From Echinostoma caproni (lineage: Eukaryota; Platyhelminthes; Trematoda; Plagiorchiida; Echinostomatidae), in contig UZAN01040004.1 of the NCBI GenBank assembly GCA_900618425.1, forward strand, positions 10,739 to 74,738: DNA of 64,000 nucleotides. The letters run 5' to 3'. Both the position numbers and the translations under genes were made by a program. Under the pieces are notes generated by a model. That model was given only the letters and a program-made list of their open reading frames with translations, did no database searches and was not told the origin of the DNA. Positions 1-12,500 of this stretch are shown here, one piece after another; position 1 is the first letter of the stretch, and each line of letters begins with the position of its first letter.

Positions 1-954
1 TTTTGTGACTATTTTTCTTCAAGCAATTTTCCCTTCAATGTTCCTCTTGAATATTTAAGAGAACTTATACTTATTTGTACAGAGAACATTCGTTTAAAGA
101 TTTGTCATTGTCCTGACTGAACTTTCATATGAATGTTTGTACGCAGCTGAAGACATAACATGAAACAGTTAAATTCAGCCATCTCTTGTGACAATTCATG
201 TTCAATTATTTGCCACGCCGATTGCCACAGTGTTGACAAATAACAAACATCATCGCATACAAGGCTGATGACGAAAAATTTTACTTGACTCAAATCATCT
301 CTAAGTATGCTGTGTCTCGCATCGAATTTTGTGACTCCCTATTCTGTTTTTTTGACTGCCTATTAGCAGGTTTGGATGCACAAAAAGAAGCCTGTTTGGC
401 ACATTTAACAACACTAAGTATTTCAGATCAAAAAAATCGCCCTATTGGAAATTCCATGCTATATTGTCCGCCCCTCTAGGCAATAACGCTGTAGAACTAA
501 TCAAGATGTTGCAACAAGAATCATGAGTTGGTCTTTGTTGTTAAGACAAAGGGGGTGTTTTTAAAAGTTGTGAGCTGTTTGCAATTTGACGATAACTGTA
601 ACGCAGCTTACGCATTGAAAACTGAAGTTAGATGAAGAAAGCGGTGTGCAGGTATTAACCAAACTCGTGCAACATCATGACTTTTCCCAAATCTATTTAT
701 CTCATTGCCAAACGTTTTGATCCTCACGCAAGGGAATGTGCATGGTATTACCCTAGGTCACTCGCAAAATTTTTATGATACTAATAAATTATATGGTTGC
801 TTCTTTTGGCCGAGCGCGTTAGAAAAGTACACTTTCTCCATTTCGACTATGGTTGCTGACGCATCGACTGTAAGATAACCGAACGTTTGTGGGGGGAAAT
901 GATAAAAGTTTATTCGTGAAAAGAACTTATATCAATTACACAGATTGAGGAGTT
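1..954. other. Downstream flank, no gene recognised
   Basis: I see no exon here. The only structure noted is a segment at about 130-225 that resembles 56170-56265 (shared pieces such as GAAACAGTT and a following AATTCA), listed separately as a dispersed repeat. Missing 3' exons of the dystroglycan-like gene would be expected at or below these coordinates, but no transmembrane segment or proline-rich tail is readable on the minus strand. Confidence 0.5.
130..225 (+). repeat. Dispersed repeat copy related to 56170-56265
   Basis: The order of short blocks GAATGT, CAGCTGA, GAAACAGTT, AATTCA and TGTGA is shared with the 56.2 kb segment at similar spacing, so both are diverged copies of one dispersed repeat. 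The 56.2 kb copy has a hammerhead-like core; here that core is broken (CTGAAGA followed by a non-pairing stem). The family is not otherwise identified. Confidence 0.4.
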
Positions 955-2030
955 TCATATTTTTAATAATCTGTGTCCTCCTTTATTTTGGAGCACTTGA
1001 GTCAGTCTTTTTGGCATGGAGTCCACCAACTTGGAAATTAGATCAATTTTGTAAGTTTCCTCCAGTATATGCCGCACCCTGGCCTCCAACGATCACTCTC
1101 GAGGAAGGTGACTCAGCTCTGTTTTCAACACAGAGAAAAAGTTTTCGATCACATTAAAATCCGGGCTGTTAGTTGGAAACTGAATGAATTCGATTTTTGA
1201 GGTAGCCATTTCAGATCGTGTCTAAGCATGAAAAAAACAATATATGCTTGAGTTTAAATGATTTTGTAACATACCTCACGTGAAACATGACATGGTGCAT
1301 TGTCCTGTAAGAGTATGGCTTTACCGAAGACATTCCGAGAGTTGTAGTCACTGAAAACTTCCTTGATCAGTGAGGTAAATTTTGCACTGTCCAGTGTACC
1401 ATGTACAGGAGCCCAACGACAAGATACTCCGTATTTAATCCCCACCCAGATCATTAGGCGAGAAGGATATTTGCATTTGGTAAGCGGAAGAATGGATTTC
1501 TTTGGAAAAATAGGTCCACAGATTACCTTTTTTCACCTAGTGTCTTGCTCGTCAACCACCAGACATTCATCAGTGAAATAAACTGAACGCCAGAAGGACA
1601 GGCGACGCGATTTGAATTCGTTGGCGAAATTAATACGTGCCTTCCTTTGTTTGGCGTTCAGTGGTGGCTTCACATCAGCTGATCTCAGCTGTAGGTCGAA
1701 TTTAGCCATCGTTTTCCTAACGATGGCATACGAAAATTCCGGTAAATCTGCTCGTACTATACTGGATATTGGTTTCTTGCAATTTCTTTTGAGCTGCAAC
1801 TTTATGTAGTTGTTGTCCTGCTTCGATGTGGTCGGTTTTCTTCCTCCACACGGACGTCTCAATGGAGAAATTCCGTGAGTTATACGAAAAATTGTGCTTC
1901 TGTTCACATTGAAGCATTTGCACAGATCAATAACGGAAACGCCGGATTCATACGCTGTTTTAATGCGTTCCCTCTATTCTTCACTTGTGTATCGGAAACT
2001 CTTGGATTTATCATGGACATGGTGACAACA
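955..2030 (-). pseudogene. Tc1-like DD34E transposase relic
   Basis: Decayed cut-and-paste DNA transposase of the Tc1/mariner superfamily. Minus-strand reading gives an N-terminal helix-turn-helix part (RERIKTAYESG, then VNRSTIFRI), a second DNA-binding part beginning GGRKPTTSK, and the catalytic core: first Asp in YFTDE, second Asp in LLQDNAPCH, and Glu in SPDFNVIEN. The C-terminus ends SMPKRLTQVLQNKGGHRLL before a natural stop at 955-957. In-frame stops at 1974-1976, 1533-1535 and 1093-1095 make it inactive. Between HVSRE and the third block lies a 53-base stretch with GAG|GTATGT and TTAG ends; removing it puts exactly 34 residues between the second Asp and the Glu. The frame near the expected start is unclear and I could not find convincing terminal inverted repeats. 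Confidence 0.85.
1222..1274 (-). other. Putative 53-nt intron inside the Tc1-like transposase
   Basis: On the minus strand the donor is GAG|GTATGT and the acceptor follows a T-rich tract ending CTTAG. The intervening sequence holds an in-frame TAA. Splicing is phase 0 and joins HVSRE to TRSEMATSK, giving the family-standard DD34E spacing. An insertion of 53 bases with splice-like ends by chance is possible but less likely. Confidence 0.55.
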
Positions 2031-3072
2031 CAAAAAGAATATTCGACATGCCACACAACCCAAGGTCATTGCTCGAAGGTTAAATTTCACGTTCCATGAA
2101 ATATTTTTTTACTTCCTTCTTGATGCGAGATTTTGCGGGTGCAGTTTGTAGCCACATATATTTTCGAATAAATTTTGATGATGTATCATAATTTACCTGT
2201 ATAACTACTTTGCATTGTATAGAAAAAGATATGCTACTTAAAGTACACGGATGGAGCAGAATAAACATCCTCATGGAACAATATTCATTGGTTAGAAAGA
2301 ATAGACGTCCGTGCGTCTCTGCACCAAACGGTTTCTGATTTTAAACAGTAACTTTCGAACTACTGCAATTTTTATCATGACAACCAAGGTCGCGCCAATT
2401 CAAATCGCGAAACGGGAGAGCTAAGAAAACTACAATGGAAAGTGAAGTTCGAAATAAATGTTTAATACCAATAGCTATTGATATATGGGCATGATATTTG
2501 AGGCTGAGAAATATTTCTCTTTTCAGAGTCATGTTGCACGAGTTCGATCAATACCTGTATTGTATGGAATGACTGCAGATCATTCAATGAATGATTGCGA
2601 CCTCTGATTTTGAAATATACAAATCCAAATTTCTAACCCAACAAAATAGTTCAGCTAATTTCATCCAACCGATGCCACTCTAGAATATTCAACTATATTG
2701 ACTACTTAGTACGCCTACCTGGTAAATAGCTATTATGACTCAGAGCGATCCTGTTGAACTCTAAACTGGTTTATCCATGTCAATCTTCCCTTTAATCCTT
2801 CACACAAATGAGCAGCCAAGAAACAAAACAGTTGCAATGAAGTGTATGGTTAAAGGTTTGCAAAACTGAGCTGAAAGGAACCAAACTCTGATCTTATCAG
2901 ATAACTAGCAGGTGCTTCGGCATGCGGGAATGCTGATGCACTGTACCACCGATGTACTTTCATATGTTCCTTGAAATCTATCGTATTCGAATGGGTCTAA
3001 CAAACTTTGTGATTACTTTCACAGAATTACATTATTAGAAAATACGATACATGAGATGTCAAATATATCCAC
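2031..3072. other. Intron or 3' flank of the dystroglycan-like gene
   Basis: No exon, repeat or RNA gene recognised. A hydrophobic minus-strand stretch near 2400-2470 was considered as a membrane exon, but it has no supporting splice sites or juxtamembrane basic motif that I can defend. Confidence 0.4.
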
Positions 3073-3539
3073 CTGGATATGACTGCCGCATGACAAGAGG
3101 TCACTGTCACCAGTTAAATTGAATCGTAAAGCAACTTCCGACAAAGAAGTCACGTGAAACAACTTACTTGTCTCACCTGAACCCCATGAAGTAAGCGATG
3201 AACCACCAGCCGAAGTTCTTCCTGTCAGCTGTCGCGCCTTGTGACACGCAGAGTTCTCCAATTCATGTTGTGTGACCTCGTCCAGTTTGAATGGTCTAAA
3301 CGATTCAGCTGTGGCCCGCAGAGCGGCCTCGGCCCCGTCCAGTGAAGCTGTTTTACAGAGCTTCAATAAATCCGGGAGTGTGATTAGTCCGGCTGGTCTA
3401 TCCAAGTAACTTGTTTGATGTCCGGTCAGCGTTCCAACCCGAGGGATTTTACGCAGTTGTTCCAAGTCCCCGAGCGGATCACGGTCTACATCAATTGGAA
3501 GACCTTTGGGCAAGAATACCCACTCTAATTCCAAACGAG
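3073..3539 (-). CDS. DAG1: Dystroglycan-like exon E8: C-terminal half of SEA-like region
   Basis: The acceptor is CCACAG at 3540-3541 and the donor is a good CAG|GTGGAT, exon end 3073. Phase is 1 in and 0 out, 467 bases. It reads LELEWVFLPKGLPID at the start, comparable with the beta-dystroglycan strand that follows the vertebrate cleavage site and ends EW. It ends ALRFNLTGDSDLLSCGSHIQ, comparable with the vertebrate block that has TG then a Cys just before the juxtamembrane region. In between is a longer, fluke-specific-looking segment rich in Ser, Thr and Leu. The next exon should encode the membrane segment but is not seen. The start is less certain than the end: GAG|TGG at about 3525 is an alternative acceptor in phase 0. 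Confidence 0.7.
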
Positions 3540-6500
3540 CTGTGGTTATTCAAGATTGAAATCGAATTATCTGTAATCGTGACCTTCGAATTTCAAAGTT
3601 CTACAACAGAAAACTAACAAAAAATAACATTACTTTTGGATTTCACCCAAATGCCTGGGTAGTTAAACTACAGACTAATAATACGCTTCTTTTAGATAGG
3701 GCGTTTGAATGTTTCGTCTCAATTTATTAGGTAGAAAAAACAAATGGAAACAGAGTCGAAGAAGTAGGAACTTTTGCAACAAAACAGGAAATACGGATTT
3801 CTCAATAATTCATTTAGAAATGTGTTTAAAAGTGCACCCTGAAGGAAAGATGATGAAAAAATGAGGAAAATCGTGAGAAAAAGATGAAAAACTGACCACT
3901 CAGCTCCAAGGCCCTTGAAGTCTTGCGGATCGTGTGAACTGGTTTAACTCTGAAATGGAAATATGCACTGGCATGTAGCGTTGTCGAGGTTCGGCTCCTG
4001 AATGCTATAGTCATAGAGCCTGAGCAGCAGTTTATAATGCTGCACTCATTCGGCTGCTTTGGGAAGTCTCAGCAAGTGGCCCATAATTTAAAGAACGGGA
4101 ATTCAATGTTCACTAATCTCCAACGGTTTGAATGCATGACACTCTGAACTCAAAAGCGAATCCTGTTTCCATGATTTACGTAATCATCAGTGTCCAACAT
4201 TTTTCTTTCATAATGATCAGTGTTTGTAAATGAGTGTTGTTTCCACCTGGTGATGAATTCTTATCTGGCGCCAATGGTTTGGTGTTTCATATTTCGTTCG
4301 CAGCAGACTGTTTCTGACAGTAGCTGACATGATTGCGGTAGCCCCACTACGATATACAAAATGGAATCAGTCTCACTGAATTATAAGTTTTCAGCCGTCG
4401 ACGTCTGTCCGCCTACTTCAATGTCTCTGTCTCAATTTAACTACTCGAATCGCAATCACGTTTTTCTCTACATAAATTTATAATAATTGAAAGTTTCTAT
4501 CTGTTACAATAGTTTTGNGAGTAATTTCACCATAAAATACAGTTAATTTAAGTTTTGATCATTTCAAATGATAAGGTGCTGTTGAGGAAATCCCATGTAC
4601 GTTATCAATTTACTTGCACAAATGCTAATGGATGATCTGTGAAGATATGGCTTGATAATACAACTGAGCTAGTTAAGGCAGACAAAATCATATTTTCTCC
4701 TTTCTAATACGGTGATCGTAGCAGACAGGAGTCAATTTATCGTGTGTTGCAATTAACCTTGACGATCATTGATTCGTTTCTGTGGTAGGTTGAAGGTTCT
4801 CTTCTGGGATAAAAGCATAGCGACAAAACATTAATTCTTAACGCATCTGTTATTCTTCTTCATTGGTCTGATGTTCTTATTAACCCGGGCTTTTTGTTTA
4901 CAGGACTGCAGGAGGCTCTTACTTAGGGTTTTACTATGGTTTCACGGTTTAATATGTTCTAGAGTGAGTTCACGATGTTTCAGCGCAGTAATCTGATAAC
5001 GGAAAAGCTGAATCTGACAACGGGATGTATTAAATTGAAAAATATTTCGCGTAGTTCTATGTTTTTTTGCATAAAATCTATTCATCTAATATAAGCGAGG
5101 ATTGTTATTTCACTCGAGAAATCTCCTAGGATGGAAGGCATTGATTGCGTTTAGCAACATCCCTTAAAGTTGGCTGTGGTCCTTGACACGAAGTAAACAC
5201 GTGTGGTCAAATGGTGTGCTATATTCACTCAACGAACCCCGCTGCAACTTTGAGTACGCATTAACCCACTGTAACCAAGGATCACCCGAAAATTGAATTG
5301 ATTTCAGTCTTGACAAAATAGAACAACGGTGTAGCTCAGGGGTAAGGGTTTGAAGTTCCAACCCGAACGTTCACGGTTGCAGTCCTGACAGGGACACAAA
5401 AGGTACGCACTACTGGTGAGTCCCAAACAAGACGAAACAGCTGGTCAGTGCACTTTGTTCGTTGTCACAAACATTTTTATCGCATGTAAATGAAATTGTG
5501 GGGAATCAATGATCGCCCAAGGAGTGAAACCCACACCCAAGAACATCAAAAGTGTCTGATGCCTCTTAACAAACGAATGGGCTAATCCAAGCTTGCTAAT
5601 CTAAAAAGCAGTATAGATACTCTTACTGACCACTTGCTAATCTTTCAATAACTGATCACTTAACTGAGAAAGATTATTGAGAAGAGCAGGTTCTGACATT
5701 ATCACTGTTTTAATTGCTATTTACCACGGACCGTGAACTCCGTTCAGCAGCTTCGTTGAAATCGGCTGCTAATTGCGGAGTGATCTACGGAACACCAATA
5801 GTGTTTTGACTGCAGCCCAGATAGGGTTAAACTGGTAAACTTGGCACCACGAAGTCTCTTTTTTTGGCTTCAACATTTGTAACTTTCGTGTTTCTCATTT
5901 ACTCCAGCTACTGGCATAAATCTTCGTTCTCATTCGTCTGACAGCGAGAACTGCAAGAATTTATTAGAAGGTCACAAACAACCAAACTGAGTGAATAATT
6001 GTTTGTATTACAGAGTTTGACTTGTGATAAATGTAAGTGATTTTGACGAGGAGTAAAAACATTTATTAGCGCCGTGGTTCATAATGGACCACATACATTG
6101 ACGCATTCTGTGTCATTCAACAACAAAAATCAGTTTCGTCCAACGCCAGTGGTGAACTGATGGTGATGAAAACTATCAGTTGAAAAGACAGCTCTCGGTG
6201 ATAAGGGCCTAACCACAACGCTGACGTAAATTTGTATACACAAATTCATGAAAACCACTTTCAATAGACGGGATCTTACACAGATACAATCTGCATTACT
6301 TAAATTGATTTGTAGATTGGCATCATCTCGTTTTCACAGGCTGAAGGGGGCGAATATTTGTTTTCAGCTACTTTCGATCATTATGTAAGGAAATAGTAAG
6401 GATGGTTGAAGATCAGTGCAGGTTTGGCAAACCGTGGACGGTGTGAGAGCGGGAGAGAGTGGTGTTTAGGGCTGATAATGAGAGCTTGTGTCTTAATGAG

Positions 6501-9500
6501 CTGCTAACTCAGCACTACCCAGCCCGATCATTGTTTTGATTTGGTCAGGATCTGTTAGACCTTGCTTGCTGTTCACACTTCTTCCAGGCAGTTGAAGTAT
6601 GTAAACTAAGCGTTTTTTACGGATAGTAAGATTTAATGAGTTGATAGCTATGACCTGAGCCATAACAGAACTTCCCAACTGAGCATCATTTGATCTACTG
6701 GCAGTAATTCGATACAACACAGAATGCACGACAGGAGATAATTGCGAATGAAACGTTATACGTTATATGTTCAGGTAGATAAAGTAAATGAAATCAAGGA
6801 AATGGGAGAAGAAAGCTCCGACACCAAGCCGTATGCCAGATTATGAATGTAATGGGGGATGCATGTTTTCTCTCAGCAATGCTGGCAAAGGTACTGTGAT
6901 GAACTCGGTAGGTTGTTGAGAGCATGTTTGAACCGGTAATAAGTTAAAAACGCTTTTACCAAAACGCAGAGGGTTAATTCATCCATTACTATACCAACAT
7001 TGTCATCAAAAAATGCTGAGATTTACGCGACTTCAGGTAACCTGACAGAGGTTTTTTATTTTCCTGTGTGTACGTTTGTCTAAGATTTCATACAATTCAA
7101 AGCCGTAAATTGAGCGAAATGCAAAAATGTACAGCAATATAGGAGTTGACTGTACAGAAAGGAGGCTTCACTACTCTTACATACTAATTTGTCTAGCGTA
7201 TTGAAATTGAATCGCAAACTATATGAAGACTAGTAATAATTGAAATGAACAACGAGTTAATCTGGGCAAGAATCTTGACAAGCATTATCTTCTGTTGTAA
7301 AAATTCTAAATGTCAATGAATAGTTGGTTGGTTTCAACTTAATTTTAAAGACAGACGAATCACAAATCGAAATCGCATGCTCGTGAAGTCGGAACAGAAT
7401 CGATGATGTCAAACTACCATAAAAGATCCAAACCCGTCAGAAGCGTTTTATTCTCACCGTTTGCTGCTTCAATTAATTTAATCACTAAAAAGAAACTAAA
7501 CAAATCAGTGATGAGAATTAACTCATACCACTGACATACGATTCGGGGCACAAACAGAAATGATCCAGTGGGACTAAAAACAAGATCGTTTCAGAAATCT
7601 CGAGTAATCACGACAGTCTGACTAGCTTTGCTTTGTTTTCCTATATGAAGACAATGCAATGCCATTTGTGTTCAGTTTCAACGGTAAACAAAAAAAACAT
7701 GTAAGGAAACAATAAAGCATATTTTCTCTATAATCAAGAACCATAAGCCTAATCTCCATGACGCTCCTCATCCCATCCCAAATAGCAACTACCCCGAAAC
7801 GTTTGGACGATTGAATGAAAAACAGTTTCATGTGGATTGATGTGTTCACATCTGGTTTCAGGGCAGAACGTGACACCGCCGGTCTACGATGCGTTTTTCG
7901 GTTCCATGTTTGAATATTGTCATAAACATTGGCGTGAATGATGTGATTTTGAATCACTCCAAATAAACTTCTGCAACATTCGTTACTTTATTCCCTAGCC
8001 CTTCAGTTGACTACTTTGATACAAAAGAAAACAATTTCACTTTACACGGGAGAAACAAACCAATGTGAAAAATATACTTTATCACATAAAACATTTGTTA
8101 CAATACTGATTAGGCACTCGCAGGAGCATTACTTTGTGAAAACTGATTCCCCAATTCACATGTGTTCCACAACCGCCACAGGAGATTCCAAAATAAAAAA
8201 ATAAATAAATGTCTTCTTACTTCGTTTTACTATTTATTGAATATACAAATGTACAGTCATCTTTCTAGAAGGGGGCTGCGGCCATACAAAGTCTGTCTGG
8301 GTAAAATACAGATATAGGGAAGACGGGTGGCAGTGAAGCACTTTGAACCGGGGGAACCCAGGTTACTATTTGGTGACCTAACCACTTGGCCACCACCGCC
8401 TAGTTTGTCGTTCAATGAAAACCTCAAAACATTGGAACTACCGTTTGATTTTATGAAAGTATTCTTTCAAATTGTATGTTCTATCTCGAACGCCTTATCA
8501 AATACATGGAATAATGTACTTGTAAGTCACGGTTATATCAAAGAATGAGATAATGAGTTGCACAAAACGAATATGTATTGCAACCATCATTAGAAATTAT
8601 CAGACAGAGCACTTCTGTATATCTTGAAAACACTGCCATAAGATGTTAACATAAATGAGATTTTCTAATTCAATTCTTCAATGTTAGATCCCATGGGGAA
8701 ACATTACTCATGGGGGCTAACATAGACAGAGTTGTCGCGGTCATTTGACTAGTTCGACCACTCGATGAATTCCAACTTAATCGCTATACACCCCGATTAA
8801 AATAAGTTAACCTGACGTTCGTGATGCTACTGGTGGAGCCATCCAGGGTAACAACAAGGCATTAAAATTGAGTGTGCATCGATTGAATTCCTTGACACTT
8901 ACTTTTATTTGTAATCGGAACCAAAATACGAACAGTGAGAAAAATGAAATAAAGAAATAGTACCTGAACTTGGAAAGATGGATTACCTGAAAACATTGAT
9001 CGAATTAATATGATTGTCATGCAACGTCAACCATGCTAATGCAATCGGTTGGTAAAGTGTAAGTGTATTTCTGATTATACACGGAAAAGCATTGCACGGG
9101 TTCTAACCCGCCTCTCAGCGGGTTTTTTGCTGTCTATTAATCGAAATTATTTAATAAAATCCAACTTGTTTGACCGAGGCAAATATTTTGCACAGAATTA
9201 GTTTAAATGTGTGTAGAATTGTTTATAAACAAACTACATCATTTTAGGCGATATTGAAAATTGCTGCTTAGTTCACGTGAACACATTCTATGTTTTGAAC
9301 AGCTCCGGAAAAAATCTAAAGGAGATTAGCGAAGGATAAATCTACACTGGACGGTCTATGAAACTAGACACATCTTCAGAATAGTCTCGTAGATGAAAAA
9401 TAGTCGCTTTTATGAAGCCTTCATCTTACCCGGTAGAGAGTTGTTTGCCGAGTTGAAAAAGTGGATGATCTGGAATCAGAGCAAAAAATGAAAAACACGT

Positions 9501-12500
9501 AGTTGTATCCAAAGAAAAAAAAGCTGGGAAGTAGACGTAGGTATGATTTGGTTGGAGAATTATGACGGCAAGTTACTATTGTAACAGCAACAAGAAAACT
9601 ACGTTTTGGGTAATACATAGCCGGGACCTGTTCATGATATGCATTAGAACTAGATGGCATTAATCCCAAATTTTGAATTCCATGGTTAAATTAATTTCTT
9701 TTTAACATGAAATAAACTAAGTGGCTGGAATTCCCTCAGGAACAAACCACGGAAAATTCTCTGTTTAAAACCAGAAACAAACAGTTGAAAAAGACGTAAA
9801 ACAAGACGTCACAGATTTGGCCTGTATATTTTCACAAAATCTATCTATACATGAGTTTAAATTACGACTCGTAAAGATGGAGGATTTTCATCACCTACTA
9901 AATCAAATTGTCGGTATCAGTTTCGTCAACGAACGGATTTTTGATTGGGCCCCACCTCCATCCTATAAGTCATTCTATCCGTATCTGCAAGATTTCATGC
10001 TTAATTTTAAGACGCACAAATGAATTACCATTGTGTAGGATTCTTACTAAAATCAAAATAACTTTGTGGTGTAGCTAATAATCTAGCGACAGAAAGTATT
10101 GAAATTCTGCAAGAAAAAATGATAATGTTCGTTTTTGTAAATGGCTTAAATCCAGCTCTGATGCACAACTGGACATGCATAATCCTTCCCTGTTCCTTTA
10201 AAAGCAGATTGATACGCTTGTGCAAAAAAATAAAGAAATACACAAATTGAAGCGAGTCGTTAAACGGGTAGGTGGAAAAAGGAGTGGTGTGATTTGGGTT
10301 TGGGGTTGAGGTCAAGGCAAATGACTGAATTCGATAACAGTTATGAAAGCTCCCTGATTGTGAGTGGATACGAAGGGGTATAGGAGAGAAAAGTGAATGT
10401 CACCCAGCGCGGTACAGTGACATTCGCTTGGAGGTTACCTTTACTATGGCAAGAACAGCTGTGCTACCAATATTTTTGAAAGTATTGTTTTGGGTTGTAG
10501 CACCGATTGATTACCGCTTCTGTAGAAGGTGTGTGACACAGAACAGTTTTAGTGTGTCCACTTGGTGACAGGAGTCTAGTAAATGCCGTCCACTTTCACC
10601 CGGTGATGGTTTTCCTCGTGAAGATCAAGGTGTATCGGGACATTGTTATGTCGCACACACTGGTTAACAGATGACGTCTGTCATTCTCATTTAATCTTGA
10701 CTTCAGGTAAATTACGGTGAATAGATGAAATTGGAGGTAAAAATAATGTCTACTCGATTCATATTATTGCACGCAATATAAGATAAACGTCCATAAGAAT
10801 TCGTTGTTCTAGCGGCATTGTACCTTCTTTCCACGGTATGTGTTTAACGTTGATATATTCTAGTTGCCGCTTCATCTCTTGTAAAAGGTAGTTCACTGCA
10901 GTCGTCTTTCTTCTTGACGATTAAGGAGTTAGGTTTGGAGTTGAGTGGATTGTTGTATTAATATTGTTGTTGTATTGCGAATGTTAGATAATAGCTCTTA
11001 ACCAGCACAGTATGGCTCAATCGGTCTGATTCATCTCCCCAGACCTTTGGGCTGTAAAATTGGTGAACCGTATGAAATCCAGACCACATTTCTTTTCCAT
11101 AGGGCAGAAACTCCTGAAGATTAGGTATTATGCTGTCCAAGTAGGCTTACGAAAAAGAGATATTCGAAGCTTCCCGTTTCTCAACCGGTTGACTAGTCAG
11201 TCAAGAAATCGAAGTGTGGACCCCAATCACGCAACTCACTTATCCATCATCTTGTGCTATTGACTCAATTCAAGACGTATGTTTCTTTATTTACCATGAT
11301 CACATAAATATGCGTTCACTGCTGAATGAGAGCACCTGAAATTCACGGCCGATATTAATTCTGCTCATTCACATTTTATCTTGTTAACTTAAAAACATAT
11401 CTTCGCCAGAAAGAATTTTACAATGAAACAATTCAAAGTACCCAATGGCCATAATCTAATCGCCTAAACTCATCTGCCAAGTATAGGCTGTTTTTTTGAT
11501 TGTCCATATTTTGACGTAAAATGAAATTCATCAAAAGCAGACAAAGTGAACAATAATTTGAAAGATGAAAAGCGATGGGCAGCTGGTTAAATCTCATCAT
11601 CTAGCAACAGCATTGCTGATGGATTGACTTCATGGAGAATCAAACCCACAATTCTATAACACTCCGCTTGACGGAGAAGTCCGTCTCACATGGGTCAATA
11701 AAAACCTTGTCGACCTCAAAACCACATTCTGTGGGCTTTGGAAGTCCGTTAATAGTATATCAAAATTGACTGAAAGTATATTATTTACATTGAGTTGAAC
11801 CACGAAAGATTAGTTGTCATTGGAAATGGGAAACCAAGCTGTCAGTAGCTGTCCAAGTTGAACCGAGAGATGAATACTTCTCAGCAGCTCTAACACTACT
11901 TCATCGAGATATAGAGTGACTTGAAAATATGGTTCCATAATCTATATGAATTAGTAAATCGCATACAAGACGTCATGCAAGAAGCCTTGAAAGCAGAGAG
12001 TCACATGAACTGAATATGTGTAGAGTTACCTTTACATTGGGGAATGTACGCAAGCAGGTTTTATTTCTGAGACTTGTGCTTCACAAACCTGTTAGCCACA
12101 GAACGCCACTGACTCGGCTAACCACTTTATCTTCCCCCAACGCATTAATACCTTACATATATTGCGCTACTAGTTTGGTTGCCATGACCATTTATGCACA
12201 CGAGCGAATCAGAGCGGTTGTTATAACTGTTCTACCGTATTTGACAAGTACATCTAAATGGCAAGCCCAGGAGTAAATTATTTATTGTGGCATTAGGCAT
12301 TATTATGTATCATGCTACCTCACGTCTGCATACAGCTGTTGATTTAATCAAAGCTGCTGCTCATTTTCCCAGGCATAAAGTACAGACAGTGAATAGAATT
12401 CAGCCCAATGCTAGGATCCAAGGTGCACATTTTCACCTACTTTTCTCGGCACAGTGCGCACAAAATAGTTAAACACAGAAGGATCCACAGAATTAAATCA

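Noticed and set aside
740..2095. Terminal inverted repeats for the Tc1-like relic
   Set aside because: The similar words near 750-780 and 2055-2090 are in direct, not inverted, orientation and too diverged.
2341..2532. Hydrophobic minus-strand frame as the missing membrane exon
   Set aside because: No acceptor in the right phase, no basic juxtamembrane cluster and no proline-rich tail following.
5325..5400. Functional tRNA gene
   Set aside because: Box A and B resemblance only; no acceptor stem or anticodon arm, and the same head recurs in a SINE family.
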